DNA of 39,378 nucleotides from Planctomycetaceae bacterium (GTDB lineage: Bacteria; Planctomycetota; Phycisphaerae; Sedimentisphaerales; UBA12454), in the NCBI GenBank assembly GCA_021371795.1, contig JAJFVK010000016.1, positions 1-39,378 of the forward strand, in the 5' to 3' direction. Each line of letters starts with the position of its first letter. Positions within the stretch are counted from its first letter, which is position 1. A program made the position numbers and the translations under genes. The notes beneath the pieces were generated by a model. It was given only the letters and a program-made list of their open reading frames with translations, searched no databases and had not been told where the DNA came from. Below are positions 18,817 through 26,139 of this stretch, one piece after another.

Positions 18817-19077
18817 ATGTCGAATAATTTTACCGGTTATCAAAAAAAGGTCATTCAAAACTATTATGGTAATATAGATAAGATAGCACTTGCCAATTTG
18901 CAGGAGCTTGTGGCGGAGATTTACCTTGCCGACAGCGAAGCCAAAAAAGCGAAGCTATGGGACAGGGTTGCTGTGGCCATGGGGAAACTAAAAATCCCAA
19001 CCGCGATAGCCGCGAACATCTTGAAACATAAAGACCCGCAAATCCTTGCCAAAAATTTAACAGGCTGGTTAAAATAG
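18817..19077 (+). CDS. Conserved hypothetical protein, small helical (planctomycete type)
   Basis: This 86-residue protein has no signal peptide and looks all-helical. It begins MSNNFTGYQKKVIQNYYGN and contains LANLQELVAEIYLADSEAKK and a closing LAKNLTGWLK. I associate this pattern (FT-YQKK-I-YY, LQELV-E-YLA-S-AKK, LAKNLT-WL) with an uncharacterised family found in planctomycetes, but could not check this. The function is unknown. An AGGA site lies 8 bases upstream and a plausible promoter lies further up. It stands alone and diverges from the lptD-like gene. The codon pattern and lack of internal stops argue for a real gene. Confidence 0.7.
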   Translation: MSNNFTGYQKKVIQNYYGNIDKIALANLQELVAEIYLADSEAKKAKLWDRVAVAMGKLKIPTAIAANILKHKDPQILAKNLTGWLK

Positions 19078-19340
19078 GCAAAACAGGAAGTTGGTTTTTT
19101 AACCGCGGATGATTTCACGGATTTATTGATTTAAAAAGGATAGTTGATAAAATCGGATACGGTTTTTTTGTTTACCACGAAGGTGTACTGTTTCAGCGTG
19201 AAAAGGACAAAACCGTTCTACGCTGAACCAATACAGAAATCAACCTACGAGAATTAAGAGTTGATATTGGGTTACAGTAGTTAGTTGAAAAGTCGGTATT
19301 GGGCTATCAACAGACTATTGGCCTTGCTGGATATCAGATT
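19078..19340. other. Gene-free stretch left of the transposase element
   Basis: I see no gene here. It holds GGAAGTTGGTTT at 19086-19097, which is inverted at 20181-20192, and short open pieces broken by stops near 19220-19340. It may be decayed coding DNA. Confidence 0.35.
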
Positions 19341-19977
19341 GCCCTGAAATGGCATAATATGTCAGCCCAGGGCAACGCCCTGGGTTAAGAGATAGTAAAA
19401 AACCATAAGCCCTGAAAGGGCGAGATAATCAATGGCGCAATCGCTGGCAAAAATACTGGTTCATATCGTCGTTAGTACAAAAAACCATCGTCCATTTCTA
19501 GATATTGGCATTAGGCCTGAATTGTATGCCTATATTGCAGGCATATTGAAAGCCAATGATTCACACGCTATAAAAATCGGCGGCATAGAAAACCATATCC
19601 ATATTTTTTGTACACTGCCCAAATGTATTTCGCTCGCAAAAATAATCGAGGAATTCAAAACAAGTTCATCAAAATGGGTCAAAACCAAAGGGCCACAATA
19701 CGCATCATTTTATTGGCAAAATGGGTACGGTGCATTTTCGGTTAGTCAGTCTGACGCAGACCGTGTTGCCAAGTACATTGAAGCACAGGAAGAACATCAC
19801 CGTAAGGCTTCATTTGAAGATGAATTTCGTGCGTTTTTGGAAAAATATCAAGTTCCTTATGATGAGAGATATGTGTGGGATTAACGAGTATTGCGCCCTT
19901 TCAGGGCTTGATAGGGATGGATATGCTGTTTTCCCAGGGCTTTGCCCTGGGCTAATATGTTATACCCTTTCAGGGTT
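19341..19977 (+). mobile_element. IS200-type element with mirror-image REP hairpin ends
   Basis: A single Y1 transposase gene is framed by matching hairpins in opposite order. On the left are an imperfect CCCTGAAATGG, CCCAGGGC-AAC-GCCCTGGG (19366-19384) and GCCCT-GAA-AGGGC (19409-19421). On the right are GCCCT-TTC-AGGGC (19895-19907), CCCAGGGC-TTT-GCCCTGGG (19933-19951) and ACCCT-TTC-AGGGT (19964-19976). The reverse complement of the right end aligns with the left end, including the spacer ATAATATGTCAGCCC against ATAACATATTAGCCC. IS200/IS605 elements have subterminal hairpins recognised by TnpA, but paired mirror-image arrays like this resemble REP/BIME units bound by REP-associated transposases. 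Boundaries are set by the outermost hairpins. Confidence 0.8.
19432..19884 (+). CDS. tnpA: IS200/IS605-type Y1 transposase (TnpA, HUH family)
   Basis: This 150-residue single-strand transposase has the HUH metal motif His55-Ile-His57 in GGIENHIHIF and the nucleophile Tyr115 in RVAKYIEAQEEHHRKASF. It ends with the common EFRAFLEKY...YDERYVWD tail. Length is normal for this group and both catalytic elements are intact, so it is probably active. It would cut and rejoin single-stranded DNA at the hairpins around it. The ATG directly follows the left AGGGC hairpin with no strong Shine-Dalgarno site, and GGGCGAGA is the best candidate. No TnpB/IscB-type partner gene is present. Confidence 0.9.
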   Translation: MAQSLAKILVHIVVSTKNHRPFLDIGIRPELYAYIAGILKANDSHAIKIGGIENHIHIFCTLPKCISLAKIIEEFKTSSSKWVKTKGPQYASFYWQNGYGAFSVSQSDADRVAKYIEAQEEHHRKASFEDEFRAFLEKYQVPYDERYVWD

Positions 19978-20051
19978 GTAAGAAAAAGTAGCCTAAATAA
20001 TGGATAACTGAAAATAGTAAAAATTGTTTTGTCCACTAAGAGCAAAGATGA

Positions 20052-20168
20052 TGGGATTTTATTGGCGGTGAAGGTGCTTATCAAGATTTGCTAAATATCT
20101 TTGAACAAATAGGAATTGAATTGCGACCTGAAATTGATGCTTATTTCAGTCGTTATAATAGGGCATAA
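20052..20168 (+). pseudogene. C-terminal remnant of a gene beside the transposase element
   Basis: An open stretch of 38 codons starts straight after a stop (TGA at 20049) and ends in TAA. It has no start codon, and the peptide looks protein-like: WDFIGGEGAYQDLLNIFEQ then IGIELRPEIDAYFSRYNRA. The pattern WDFIGG--AY--LL is reminiscent of the C-terminus of some type II restriction endonucleases (TdeIII-like), but that is recall, not evidence. It lies about 75 bases right of the mobile element, whose insertion may have helped destroy the gene. Confidence 0.4.
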
Positions 20169-20299
20169 ATATTTATGTTTAAACCAACTTCCAAAAAAAT
20201 AAATTAAGCGATAACTACCGGCGTTCCACAAATTTTAAATCTTAAATTTTTTGTAAAAAAGAGTTGATTTTCTTGTTTTGTCCGATAATATTCGAGGTT

Positions 20300-20941
20300 A
20301 TGGACAGAAAACACAGCAAAGGACTGCGCAGTAAGTGTATTATTGCCGTGGGGACGGCGGTTATGCTGCTTTGTCAAACAATGGTGTCAGGAGTCATTTA
20401 CACATCTTTCGGAACATCGGTTTGTCAGTCTTTCGGCTCGCCGGAAGAAAAGGGTGTTACGATTATCTCGCAGCTTTATATTCCATTCCGCGGCACGATA
20501 ACAGATTTAGATATCTCTTTAGATTTAAAACACACGAGCTTTTGCGATTTAGTCATTACCATCGAAAGCCCAACAGGAGTTTCCGCGACTATAAGTATTT
20601 ATGACGAAGACACTTTCGTCAAAGGCAAACAAAGTTTCGGCTGGATAACTCTGGATAACGAAAGCACTATAAAAATCGACTTTGCACAAAACCTTAGCGT
20701 TGGTTCATTTTTGCCGACCGGCCTGAAACCGATAAGCAGATTCTACGGCCGACAAAGTTTCGGAATGTGGAAGATAAAAATTTGCGACCAAATATATTAT
20801 GACACCGGCACACTCGACGGCATCCGATTCGATATGGCTATCGAGCCGGATATTCCTATTGCTGCGTTAGCAATCCCCGAACCCGCGACCCTCATTTTCA
20901 GTATTGGCGGACTATTTATTTTGTTTAAAAAGCCCCGATAA
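20300..20941 (+). CDS. PEP-CTERM exported protein with P-domain-like beta sandwich
   Basis: This 213-residue protein has a signal peptide (about 10-32) and a domain at about 50-185 that follows the proprotein-convertase P-domain pattern: GTITDLDISLDLKHTSFCDLVI, ESPTG, FYGRQSFGMWKIKICD and DTGTLDGIRFDM. A PEP-CTERM tail (IPEPATLIFSIGGLFILF then KKPR) closes it. PEP-CTERM proteins are cut at PEP by exosortase and usually delivered to the surface or matrix. No protease domain is attached, so the P-domain stands alone. ATG at 20300 was chosen; an upstream TTG at 20264 would add residues ahead of a normal signal peptide. The leader contains AATTTTAAATCTTAAATTTT from the AT-rich repeat family. Confidence 0.82.
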   Translation: MDRKHSKGLRSKCIIAVGTAVMLLCQTMVSGVIYTSFGTSVCQSFGSPEEKGVTIISQLYIPFRGTITDLDISLDLKHTSFCDLVITIESPTGVSATISIYDEDTFVKGKQSFGWITLDNESTIKIDFAQNLSVGSFLPTGLKPISRFYGRQSFGMWKIKICDQIYYDTGTLDGIRFDMAIEPDIPIAALAIPEPATLIFSIGGLFILFKKPR

Positions 20942-21089
20942 GCTGGAGAAAAACAAGCTGTTTTGCCGATACATTTTCATAGCGTTGCGGTTAAGTTGCG
21001 CGCATAATGCTGATTCTAAAGTTATTATAGGACGTTATTTTGTTTTTGACTGTCCCGTGATTCGGGAAGATTTTTTTTGAGGTGGTAAA
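20942..21089 (+). other. Intergenic region before ftsK
   Basis: These 148 bases have no gene. They hold a possible hairpin near TGACTGTCCCGTGATTCGGGA (CCCG with CGGG, about 21054-21066) 10 bases before the GAGGTGG site of ftsK. I see no clear promoter. Confidence 0.35.
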
Positions 21090-23609
21090 TTGAAAAAACC
21101 GTCTAATTTGGCTTCTAATTTGACATCGAAAGCTCTGCTTGTTATTGGGCTTGCGTTTATATTAATGCTTTTGTGCAGCTGCATCAGTTTTGATGCCGGC
21201 GATTTTCCAAGCAAGTTTGTCTGGCCGAACAATCATCCAGCCGAAAACTGGTGCGGTTCTGTCGGCGCATTTTTTGCGTATTATCTGACATACTACGTTG
21301 GGCCGGGCGTTTTCATCGCTCTTGTTTCCCTCGGCGTTGCGTGCGTTGTAAGGCTTGCTGACAAACATATAAGTCAGCCGGTTTTGCGGACAATCGGAAT
21401 GATGCTCGTTGCGGCATCTATTTCATCTATTATATATATGCTTCGCAGGGAGAGTGTTTCAGTCCTGCCGACCGGCAGCGGTGGAATTCTCGGCGCGGCA
21501 ACGGTTATATTCCTGAAGAAAAATTTCTCGCTGCTGGGCACTGTCATTATTGTGCTTAGCGGTTTTATTGTCGGCTCGATTCTTTTCGCGGATTCATTAG
21601 TTATGGGCTTGCTGCACTTTATCGGCGCAGCGTCGATGAAAGTTGTTTCGGCCTGCATACCTGCCTGGGCTACCGCAAGAGGTCATTCGCAAAAGGTTTC
21701 TGCAATCTGGAAAAAGCTAAGCGAAAAGAAACCACAGCCGCAGCCTACGATTGCAGAGCTTGTCGCCGAAGAAGCACAGCAGCAGGCGGAAGTTATTGCC
21801 GAGTCGTCGCCGCAGCAATCAATTCAGGTCGACCGCGAAATTGAACATCATCTTGAAAAAACACCCGCTCCGGCAATGGTTATCAAACAGCCGACCAAAT
21901 CGCAGGTCTCCGCTCAACAGCAGCAGGAAAAAGATGAACAGGCTTATGAATCTGAAACTTATGACGGCTATATTCTGCCGCCTTTGGATTTACTTATTGA
22001 GCCGGAGTACAATTTTGGCTCGGTACAGGAAAAAATTATCAAGGCAAAATCGGTCGCTCTTGAACAGGTGCTTACGGAATTTGGTCTTGAAGCGCACGTA
22101 GCCGGTGCAGAGCCCGGCCCGACAATTACAATGTTCGAGCTTGCTCTTGCCCCCGGCATTAAAGTCAGTCAGATTGTGAACCTCTCGAACGACATCGCGC
22201 GTGCGCTTGGCGCACCGGCAGTTCGAGTTGTTGCGCCTCTGCCCGGCAAACATACAATTGGTATCGAAGTGCCGAACAGTCAGAAAGAAACCGTTCGTCT
22301 CAAAGACCTGCTTCAGCGGGCTGATGAAAACTATAAGAAAATGCAGTTGCCGTTGTTCCTCGGCAAGGATTCTTCCGGCAAGGCAATCGTCAGCGATTTG
22401 GCTTCTATGCCGCATCTGCTTATCGCCGGCACGACAGGTTCCGGAAAAAGCGTTTGCATCAACAGTATTATTATGAGTTTGATGCTGACCAAGCGGCCTG
22501 ATGAAGTGAAACTTGTGCTGGTTGACCCGAAGATGGTTGAAATGACGGCCTTCGCGAAAATTCCGCATCTGATGGCGCCGATTGTTACGGAAATTAATAA
22601 GGCCGAGCAGATTTTCGAATGGGCAACGATAAAGATGGATGAGCGTTACGCTCTGTTCGCAGAAGCGGGCGTGAAAAATATCGCAGGCTATAATTCGCTC
22701 GGCACAGAAGAGCTTGTTCGCAGATTTAATCCGCAGACACCTGATGAAGAAGCGAAGATTCCAAAGAGAGTTCCGTATTTCGTGATTATCGTCGATGAGC
22801 TTGCGGACTTGATGATGACCTCATCGAAGGAAATTGAATCATATATAGTTCGTATCGCTCAAAAGAGCAGGGCGGTTGGCATTCATATTGTGCTCGCTAC
22901 CCAGCGTCCGCAGGCGACGGTCGTTACAGGTCTTATCAAGGCGAACCTGCCGAGCAGAATAAGCTTCCGTGTTTCCGGTCGTCTCGATAGTAGAATCGTG
23001 CTCGACCAGAACGGCGCTGAAACGCTTCTCGGTCAGGGCGATATGCTCTTCCTCAAGCCCGGCACAAGTGAGCTTGTCCGTGCGCAGGGCGCGTTTGTCG
23101 ACGACGGCGAAGTCAAAAAAGTTGTTCAGCATCTTGCCGAGCAGGCCGAGCCGCAATTCCATCCGGAACTTATGCAGCTTAATCGAATTGACGCAGCCGC
23201 TGCGTGTGATGATGATATGTTCGACGATGCGGTTCGCGTTGTGCTTGAATCGCAGCGAGGCAGTGTGTCTCTGCTGCAAAGAAAATTGAGTATCGGTTAC
23301 GCCCGCGCAAGCAGAATGATCGAAGCGATGGCTACTTCCGGCATTCTTGGCGAATACAAGGGCAGTCAGGCTCGCGAATGTATGATGACGCTCGATGAAT
23401 ATGAAGCGGCAAGAAAACAGATGTCGATTGACAAGCAGGCAGGCTTTGCAGATATGCAGGAGCCTGTCGAAGTGATTGATGAGGTCGATTCCGATTTAGA
23501 GGATGACGTCGATGAAGATGAAGGATCCGAGCCGGACATTGGCAACAATGTAAAGGATTACGATTGTAATCGTACTCCTCGTCCGCAGCACGAGAATACA
23601 GTTGCATAG
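21090..23609 (+). CDS. ftsK: DNA translocase FtsK/SpoIIIE
   Basis: This 839-residue double-strand DNA pump clears chromosomes from the division plane. It has four N-terminal membrane helices (about 15-185) and a Gln/Pro/Glu-rich linker (about 205-290). The motor has Walker A GTTGSGKS (447-454) and Walker B in YFVIIVDELADLMM. A C-terminal gamma winged helix (about 710-785, RVVLESQRGSVSLLQRKLSIGYARASRMIE) reads orienting sequences. After the gamma domain comes an acidic tail of about 50 residues (VDSDLEDDVDEDEGSEPD), which is not standard. The start is TTG with GAGGTGG just upstream; the next ATG would cut off the first helix. The stop TAG lies in the first of three TAGCGTA heptamers. Confidence 0.95.
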   Translation: MKKPSNLASNLTSKALLVIGLAFILMLLCSCISFDAGDFPSKFVWPNNHPAENWCGSVGAFFAYYLTYYVGPGVFIALVSLGVACVVRLADKHISQPVLRTIGMMLVAASISSIIYMLRRESVSVLPTGSGGILGAATVIFLKKNFSLLGTVIIVLSGFIVGSILFADSLVMGLLHFIGAASMKVVSACIPAWATARGHSQKVSAIWKKLSEKKPQPQPTIAELVAEEAQQQAEVIAESSPQQSIQVDREIEHHLEKTPAPAMVIKQPTKSQVSAQQQQEKDEQAYESETYDGYILPPLDLLIEPEYNFGSVQEKIIKAKSVALEQVLTEFGLEAHVAGAEPGPTITMFELALAPGIKVSQIVNLSNDIARALGAPAVRVVAPLPGKHTIGIEVPNSQKETVRLKDLLQRADENYKKMQLPLFLGKDSSGKAIVSDLASMPHLLIAGTTGSGKSVCINSIIMSLMLTKRPDEVKLVLVDPKMVEMTAFAKIPHLMAPIVTEINKAEQIFEWATIKMDERYALFAEAGVKNIAGYNSLGTEELVRRFNPQTPDEEAKIPKRVPYFVIIVDELADLMMTSSKEIESYIVRIAQKSRAVGIHIVLATQRPQATVVTGLIKANLPSRISFRVSGRLDSRIVLDQNGAETLLGQGDMLFLKPGTSELVRAQGAFVDDGEVKKVVQHLAEQAEPQFHPELMQLNRIDAAAACDDDMFDDAVRVVLESQRGSVSLLQRKLSIGYARASRMIEAMATSGILGEYKGSQARECMMTLDEYEAARKQMSIDKQAGFADMQEPVEVIDEVDSDLEDDVDEDEGSEPDIGNNVKDYDCNRTPRPQHENTVA

Positions 23610-23634
23610 CGTACAGTGTGTAGCGTATAGCGTA
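23607..23634. repeat. Three TAGCGTA heptamers between ftsK and the next gene
   Basis: Copies lie at 23607-23613, 23621-23627 and 23628-23634. The first contains the ftsK stop TAG and the last ends one base before the ATG at 23636, leaving no normal ribosome binding site there. Confidence 0.7.
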
Positions 23635-23635
23635 T

Positions 23636-24334
23636 ATGGAACAAAACCTAAAAACTGAAAGTTCTTTACCTGGCGGCACAAAGCAGTGTCCATACTGTGC
23701 GGAGCTGATTCTTTCGGCTGCGATAAAGTGCAAACACTGCGGCGAATTCCTTAATAAGCCTTTGAAGAATGAGAATAAACCTGCTGATGGGGACGGCGAA
23801 GAGGAAAACAAATCGCAATTTCCACTTGAAGTTTCGCCTTCGTTTTGGCTGCTTATGCCAAGTTGTTTGAAAATGGCGATAGTTCTGACTATTTCTTATT
23901 TTGTTGCACTTTGGCCAGCAGATAGTTTGTTTGCAAAACTTAAAATTTCCGCACCGATGATTACGTCGATTGAAAAATACCGAATGGTTGTTGGAATTTC
24001 CATTGCGGCGGCGGCTGTTATAATATTTTTATATAAAATTATAAAACTCAAGAGCGTCCGTTACAAAATCACTCAAGACCGCATTGAATGGTCTCGCGGT
24101 ATTATGCAAAGGCGGGTCGATAATATTGATATGTTCCGCATTGTCGATATGAAGATGGAGCGAACCCTGCCGGATATTCTCGTCGGCATCGGCTCGATTA
24201 CGCTTATTACCAGCGACAAAACCGACCCGAACTTTAAATTTGAAAAACTTCGCAGCTCGAAACGCATTTACGATATTATCAAAAAATCAAGTCTCGACTC
24301 CGACAAAAAACGCAACGTTGTCCATCTCGAATAA
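23636..24334 (+). CDS. Zinc-ribbon and bacterial PH domain membrane protein
   Basis: This 232-residue protein has a zinc ribbon with C18-x2-C21 (CPYC) and C32-x2-C35 (CKHCGEFLN), a charged linker (40-62), two membrane helices (about 75-97 and 122-142) and a bPH_2/DUF304-like PH domain (about 145-222: YKITQDRIEWSRGIMQRR, VDNIDMFRIVDMKMERT, GIGSITLIT). Members resemble YdbS-type proteins of unknown role. The PH pattern -R-D-I-L-R- suggests membrane-associated regulation. The start lacks a Shine-Dalgarno site and follows a heptamer repeat. No later in-frame ATG exists before the first cysteines, so the start is accepted. It is close behind ftsK (26 bases) and may be cotranscribed. Confidence 0.82.
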   Translation: MEQNLKTESSLPGGTKQCPYCAELILSAAIKCKHCGEFLNKPLKNENKPADGDGEEENKSQFPLEVSPSFWLLMPSCLKMAIVLTISYFVALWPADSLFAKLKISAPMITSIEKYRMVVGISIAAAAVIIFLYKIIKLKSVRYKITQDRIEWSRGIMQRRVDNIDMFRIVDMKMERTLPDILVGIGSITLITSDKTDPNFKFEKLRSSKRIYDIIKKSSLDSDKKRNVVHLE

Positions 24335-24401
24335 TATAACTCAAAACTGACCGATGGTCAGGTTTGAAAATCAAATATAAAAAATTAAATATCAAAATTA
24401 T

Positions 24402-24430
24402 GGATTCGGCCACGAGGCCGAGGCTTTTTT
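24402..24430 (+). terminator. Probable intrinsic terminator after the zinc-ribbon/PH gene
   Basis: The stem TCGGCC / GGCCGA with loop ACGA (24406-24421) is followed by GGC and six T. It is 70 bases after the stop and ends the ftsK transcript. Confidence 0.6.
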
Positions 24431-24514
24431 GTATAAAACTTTTTTCGTAACTGTTATTTTCATAAATAGTTATGCTGGAGATGGTATATTTCTCGGCCAG
24501 TTTGAGTAATATTG

Positions 24515-24543
24515 TTGACAATTCCTGAACTATATATTAGTTA
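24515..24543 (+). promoter_or_regulatory. Candidate promoter for the AGCS symporter
   Basis: A perfect TTGACA (24515-24520) is followed after 17 bases by TAGTTA (24538-24543), a weak -10 box. The remaining leader to the ATG at 24622 is about 75 bases with no obvious riboswitch. The stretch 24431-24514 shows nothing else. Confidence 0.4.
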
Positions 24544-24621
24544 ATCTGGATAAAATAAGCAATTTGCAGTAGTACGTTTAGATATTAGAATTTAGAACTT
24601 TGCAGCATACAAGGAGTTTGA

Positions 24622-26067
24622 ATGGAATCTTTGAATGGATTTTTCACCTTTCTGAATAGCTATCTTTGGGGGCCGCCGATGCTTATCCTCCTTTTCGGCA
24701 CTCACCTATTTTTGACTTTCCGTTTAAGATTCATACAAAAGCACATCGGCCTTGCTATTAAATTATCCGTTACTCGTGAAGACGACATCAAAGGCGATGT
24801 AAGTCCTTTTGGCGCATTGACTACGGCACTTGCCGCGACAATCGGTACCGGCAATATTGTCGGCGTTGCGATTGCGATTGCGATTGGCGGGCCGGGCGCG
24901 GTTTTATGGATGTGGCTGACAGGCCTTTTCGGTATCGCTACAAAATATTCCGAAGCGCTGCTGGCGGTGAAGTATAGAGTTACGACTTCCGACGGCACAA
25001 TGCTCGGCGGCCCGATGTACGCTTTGGAAAAAGGTTTGAATATGAAATGGCTCGGCGTGCTGTTTTGTGTTTTCACTATGCTTGCCGCTTTCGGCATCGG
25101 CAACACCGTCCAGGCAAACGCGATTTCGCAGCTTATCAGTCATCAGTTTCATATTAATGTATATGTAACCGGTACGTTGTTGGCGATTGCGACTGCGTTG
25201 GTTATTCTTGGGGGCATTAAATCGATAGCTCATACCTGCGAAAGGCTTGTTCCGTTTATGGCGGCTTTTTATGTTATAGGTTGTTTGGTTATACTTTTGA
25301 TTAACGCTTCTTATGTTTTCCCTGCTATCGCATTGATTTGTAAATCTGCATTTACGCCACGCGCAGCCGGTGGCGGTTTTATTGCCGCGACGGTTATGAC
25401 AGCCGCTCGTTTAGGAGTTGCCCGCGGATTGTTCTCGAATGAATCGGGTTTGGGTTCGGCTCCGATTGTCGCCGCGGCGGCAAGGTCAAAAAATCCTGTG
25501 CGTCAGGCGTTGGTTTCATCGACCGGGACTTTCTGGGATACGGTGGTTGTTTGCGCGATGACGGGTTTGGTACTTGTTACGAGTATTATGAAAAGCCCAA
25601 GCGGTTTTGAAAATATGAATGGTGCAGTTCTTACAACCTCTGTTTTCGCAGCCGTTCCTGTTGCCGGCCCGATAGTTTTAGTTGTCGGCCTGTTCACTTT
25701 CACATTCTCAACGATTCTCGGCTGGTGTTACTATGGCGAAAGGGCGTTCGAGTATCTTTTCGGTAAGAAATTTATCAAAATGTATCGAGTTGCGTGGGTT
25801 GTTGCGGTGTTTTTAGGTTCGGTCGCGGCAATGCCTTTGGTTTGGAATTTTGCCGATGCGCTGAATGCGTTGATGGCGATTCCGAATTTGATTTCGATTT
25901 TGTGCTTGTCCGGCGTGATAGTTGCCGAGACGAAGAAATATTTGTGGGAGAATAACATCGAGGCGTCCGAAGAGCCTCATTCTGTTGCGGTTGATTTTGT
26001 TCCAAAGCCGCAGTTTGCAGAGCCGGCGTTAGAGAAAGTCGCCGTCGGTGCGGATGAGTCAATATAA
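24622..26067 (+). CDS. Sodium:alanine/glycine symporter (AGCS family)
   Basis: This 481-residue membrane protein has 10-11 predicted helices. It takes up alanine or glycine driven by sodium (or proton) entry. Family signatures include FGALTTALAATIGTGNIVGVA (about 65-85), GGPGAVLWMWLTGLFG, TKYSEALLAVKYR, GGPMYALEKG and RGLFSNESGLGSAPI. Length is normal (450-500) and nothing is missing. The start has CAAGGAG 8 bases upstream. The C-terminal tail is a hydrophilic, variable 60 residues. Substrate preference between alanine, glycine and others cannot be told from sequence. Confidence 0.92.
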   Translation: MESLNGFFTFLNSYLWGPPMLILLFGTHLFLTFRLRFIQKHIGLAIKLSVTREDDIKGDVSPFGALTTALAATIGTGNIVGVAIAIAIGGPGAVLWMWLTGLFGIATKYSEALLAVKYRVTTSDGTMLGGPMYALEKGLNMKWLGVLFCVFTMLAAFGIGNTVQANAISQLISHQFHINVYVTGTLLAIATALVILGGIKSIAHTCERLVPFMAAFYVIGCLVILLINASYVFPAIALICKSAFTPRAAGGGFIAATVMTAARLGVARGLFSNESGLGSAPIVAAAARSKNPVRQALVSSTGTFWDTVVVCAMTGLVLVTSIMKSPSGFENMNGAVLTTSVFAAVPVAGPIVLVVGLFTFTFSTILGWCYYGERAFEYLFGKKFIKMYRVAWVVAVFLGSVAAMPLVWNFADALNALMAIPNLISILCLSGVIVAETKKYLWENNIEASEEPHSVAVDFVPKPQFAEPALEKVAVGADESI

Positions 26068-26139
26068 TCGCAGCAACTTATTTTTCTTTACTTTTTCGGC
26101 GTTTTTTGTACAATAAACGGCCTATTTTGATAGGTAAGC

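Noticed and set aside
18610-18858. Minus-strand open frame of 82 codons with hydrophobic segment
   Set aside because: It overlaps the start of the better supported plus-strand gene and the promoter region, has no good ribosome binding site, and its composition follows AT-rich DNA.
19341-19977. Hairpin repeats considered as a CRISPR array
   Set aside because: The repeats are palindromic REP-type hairpins of differing sequence around a transposase, without regular spacers. No CRISPR array or cas gene is present in the window.
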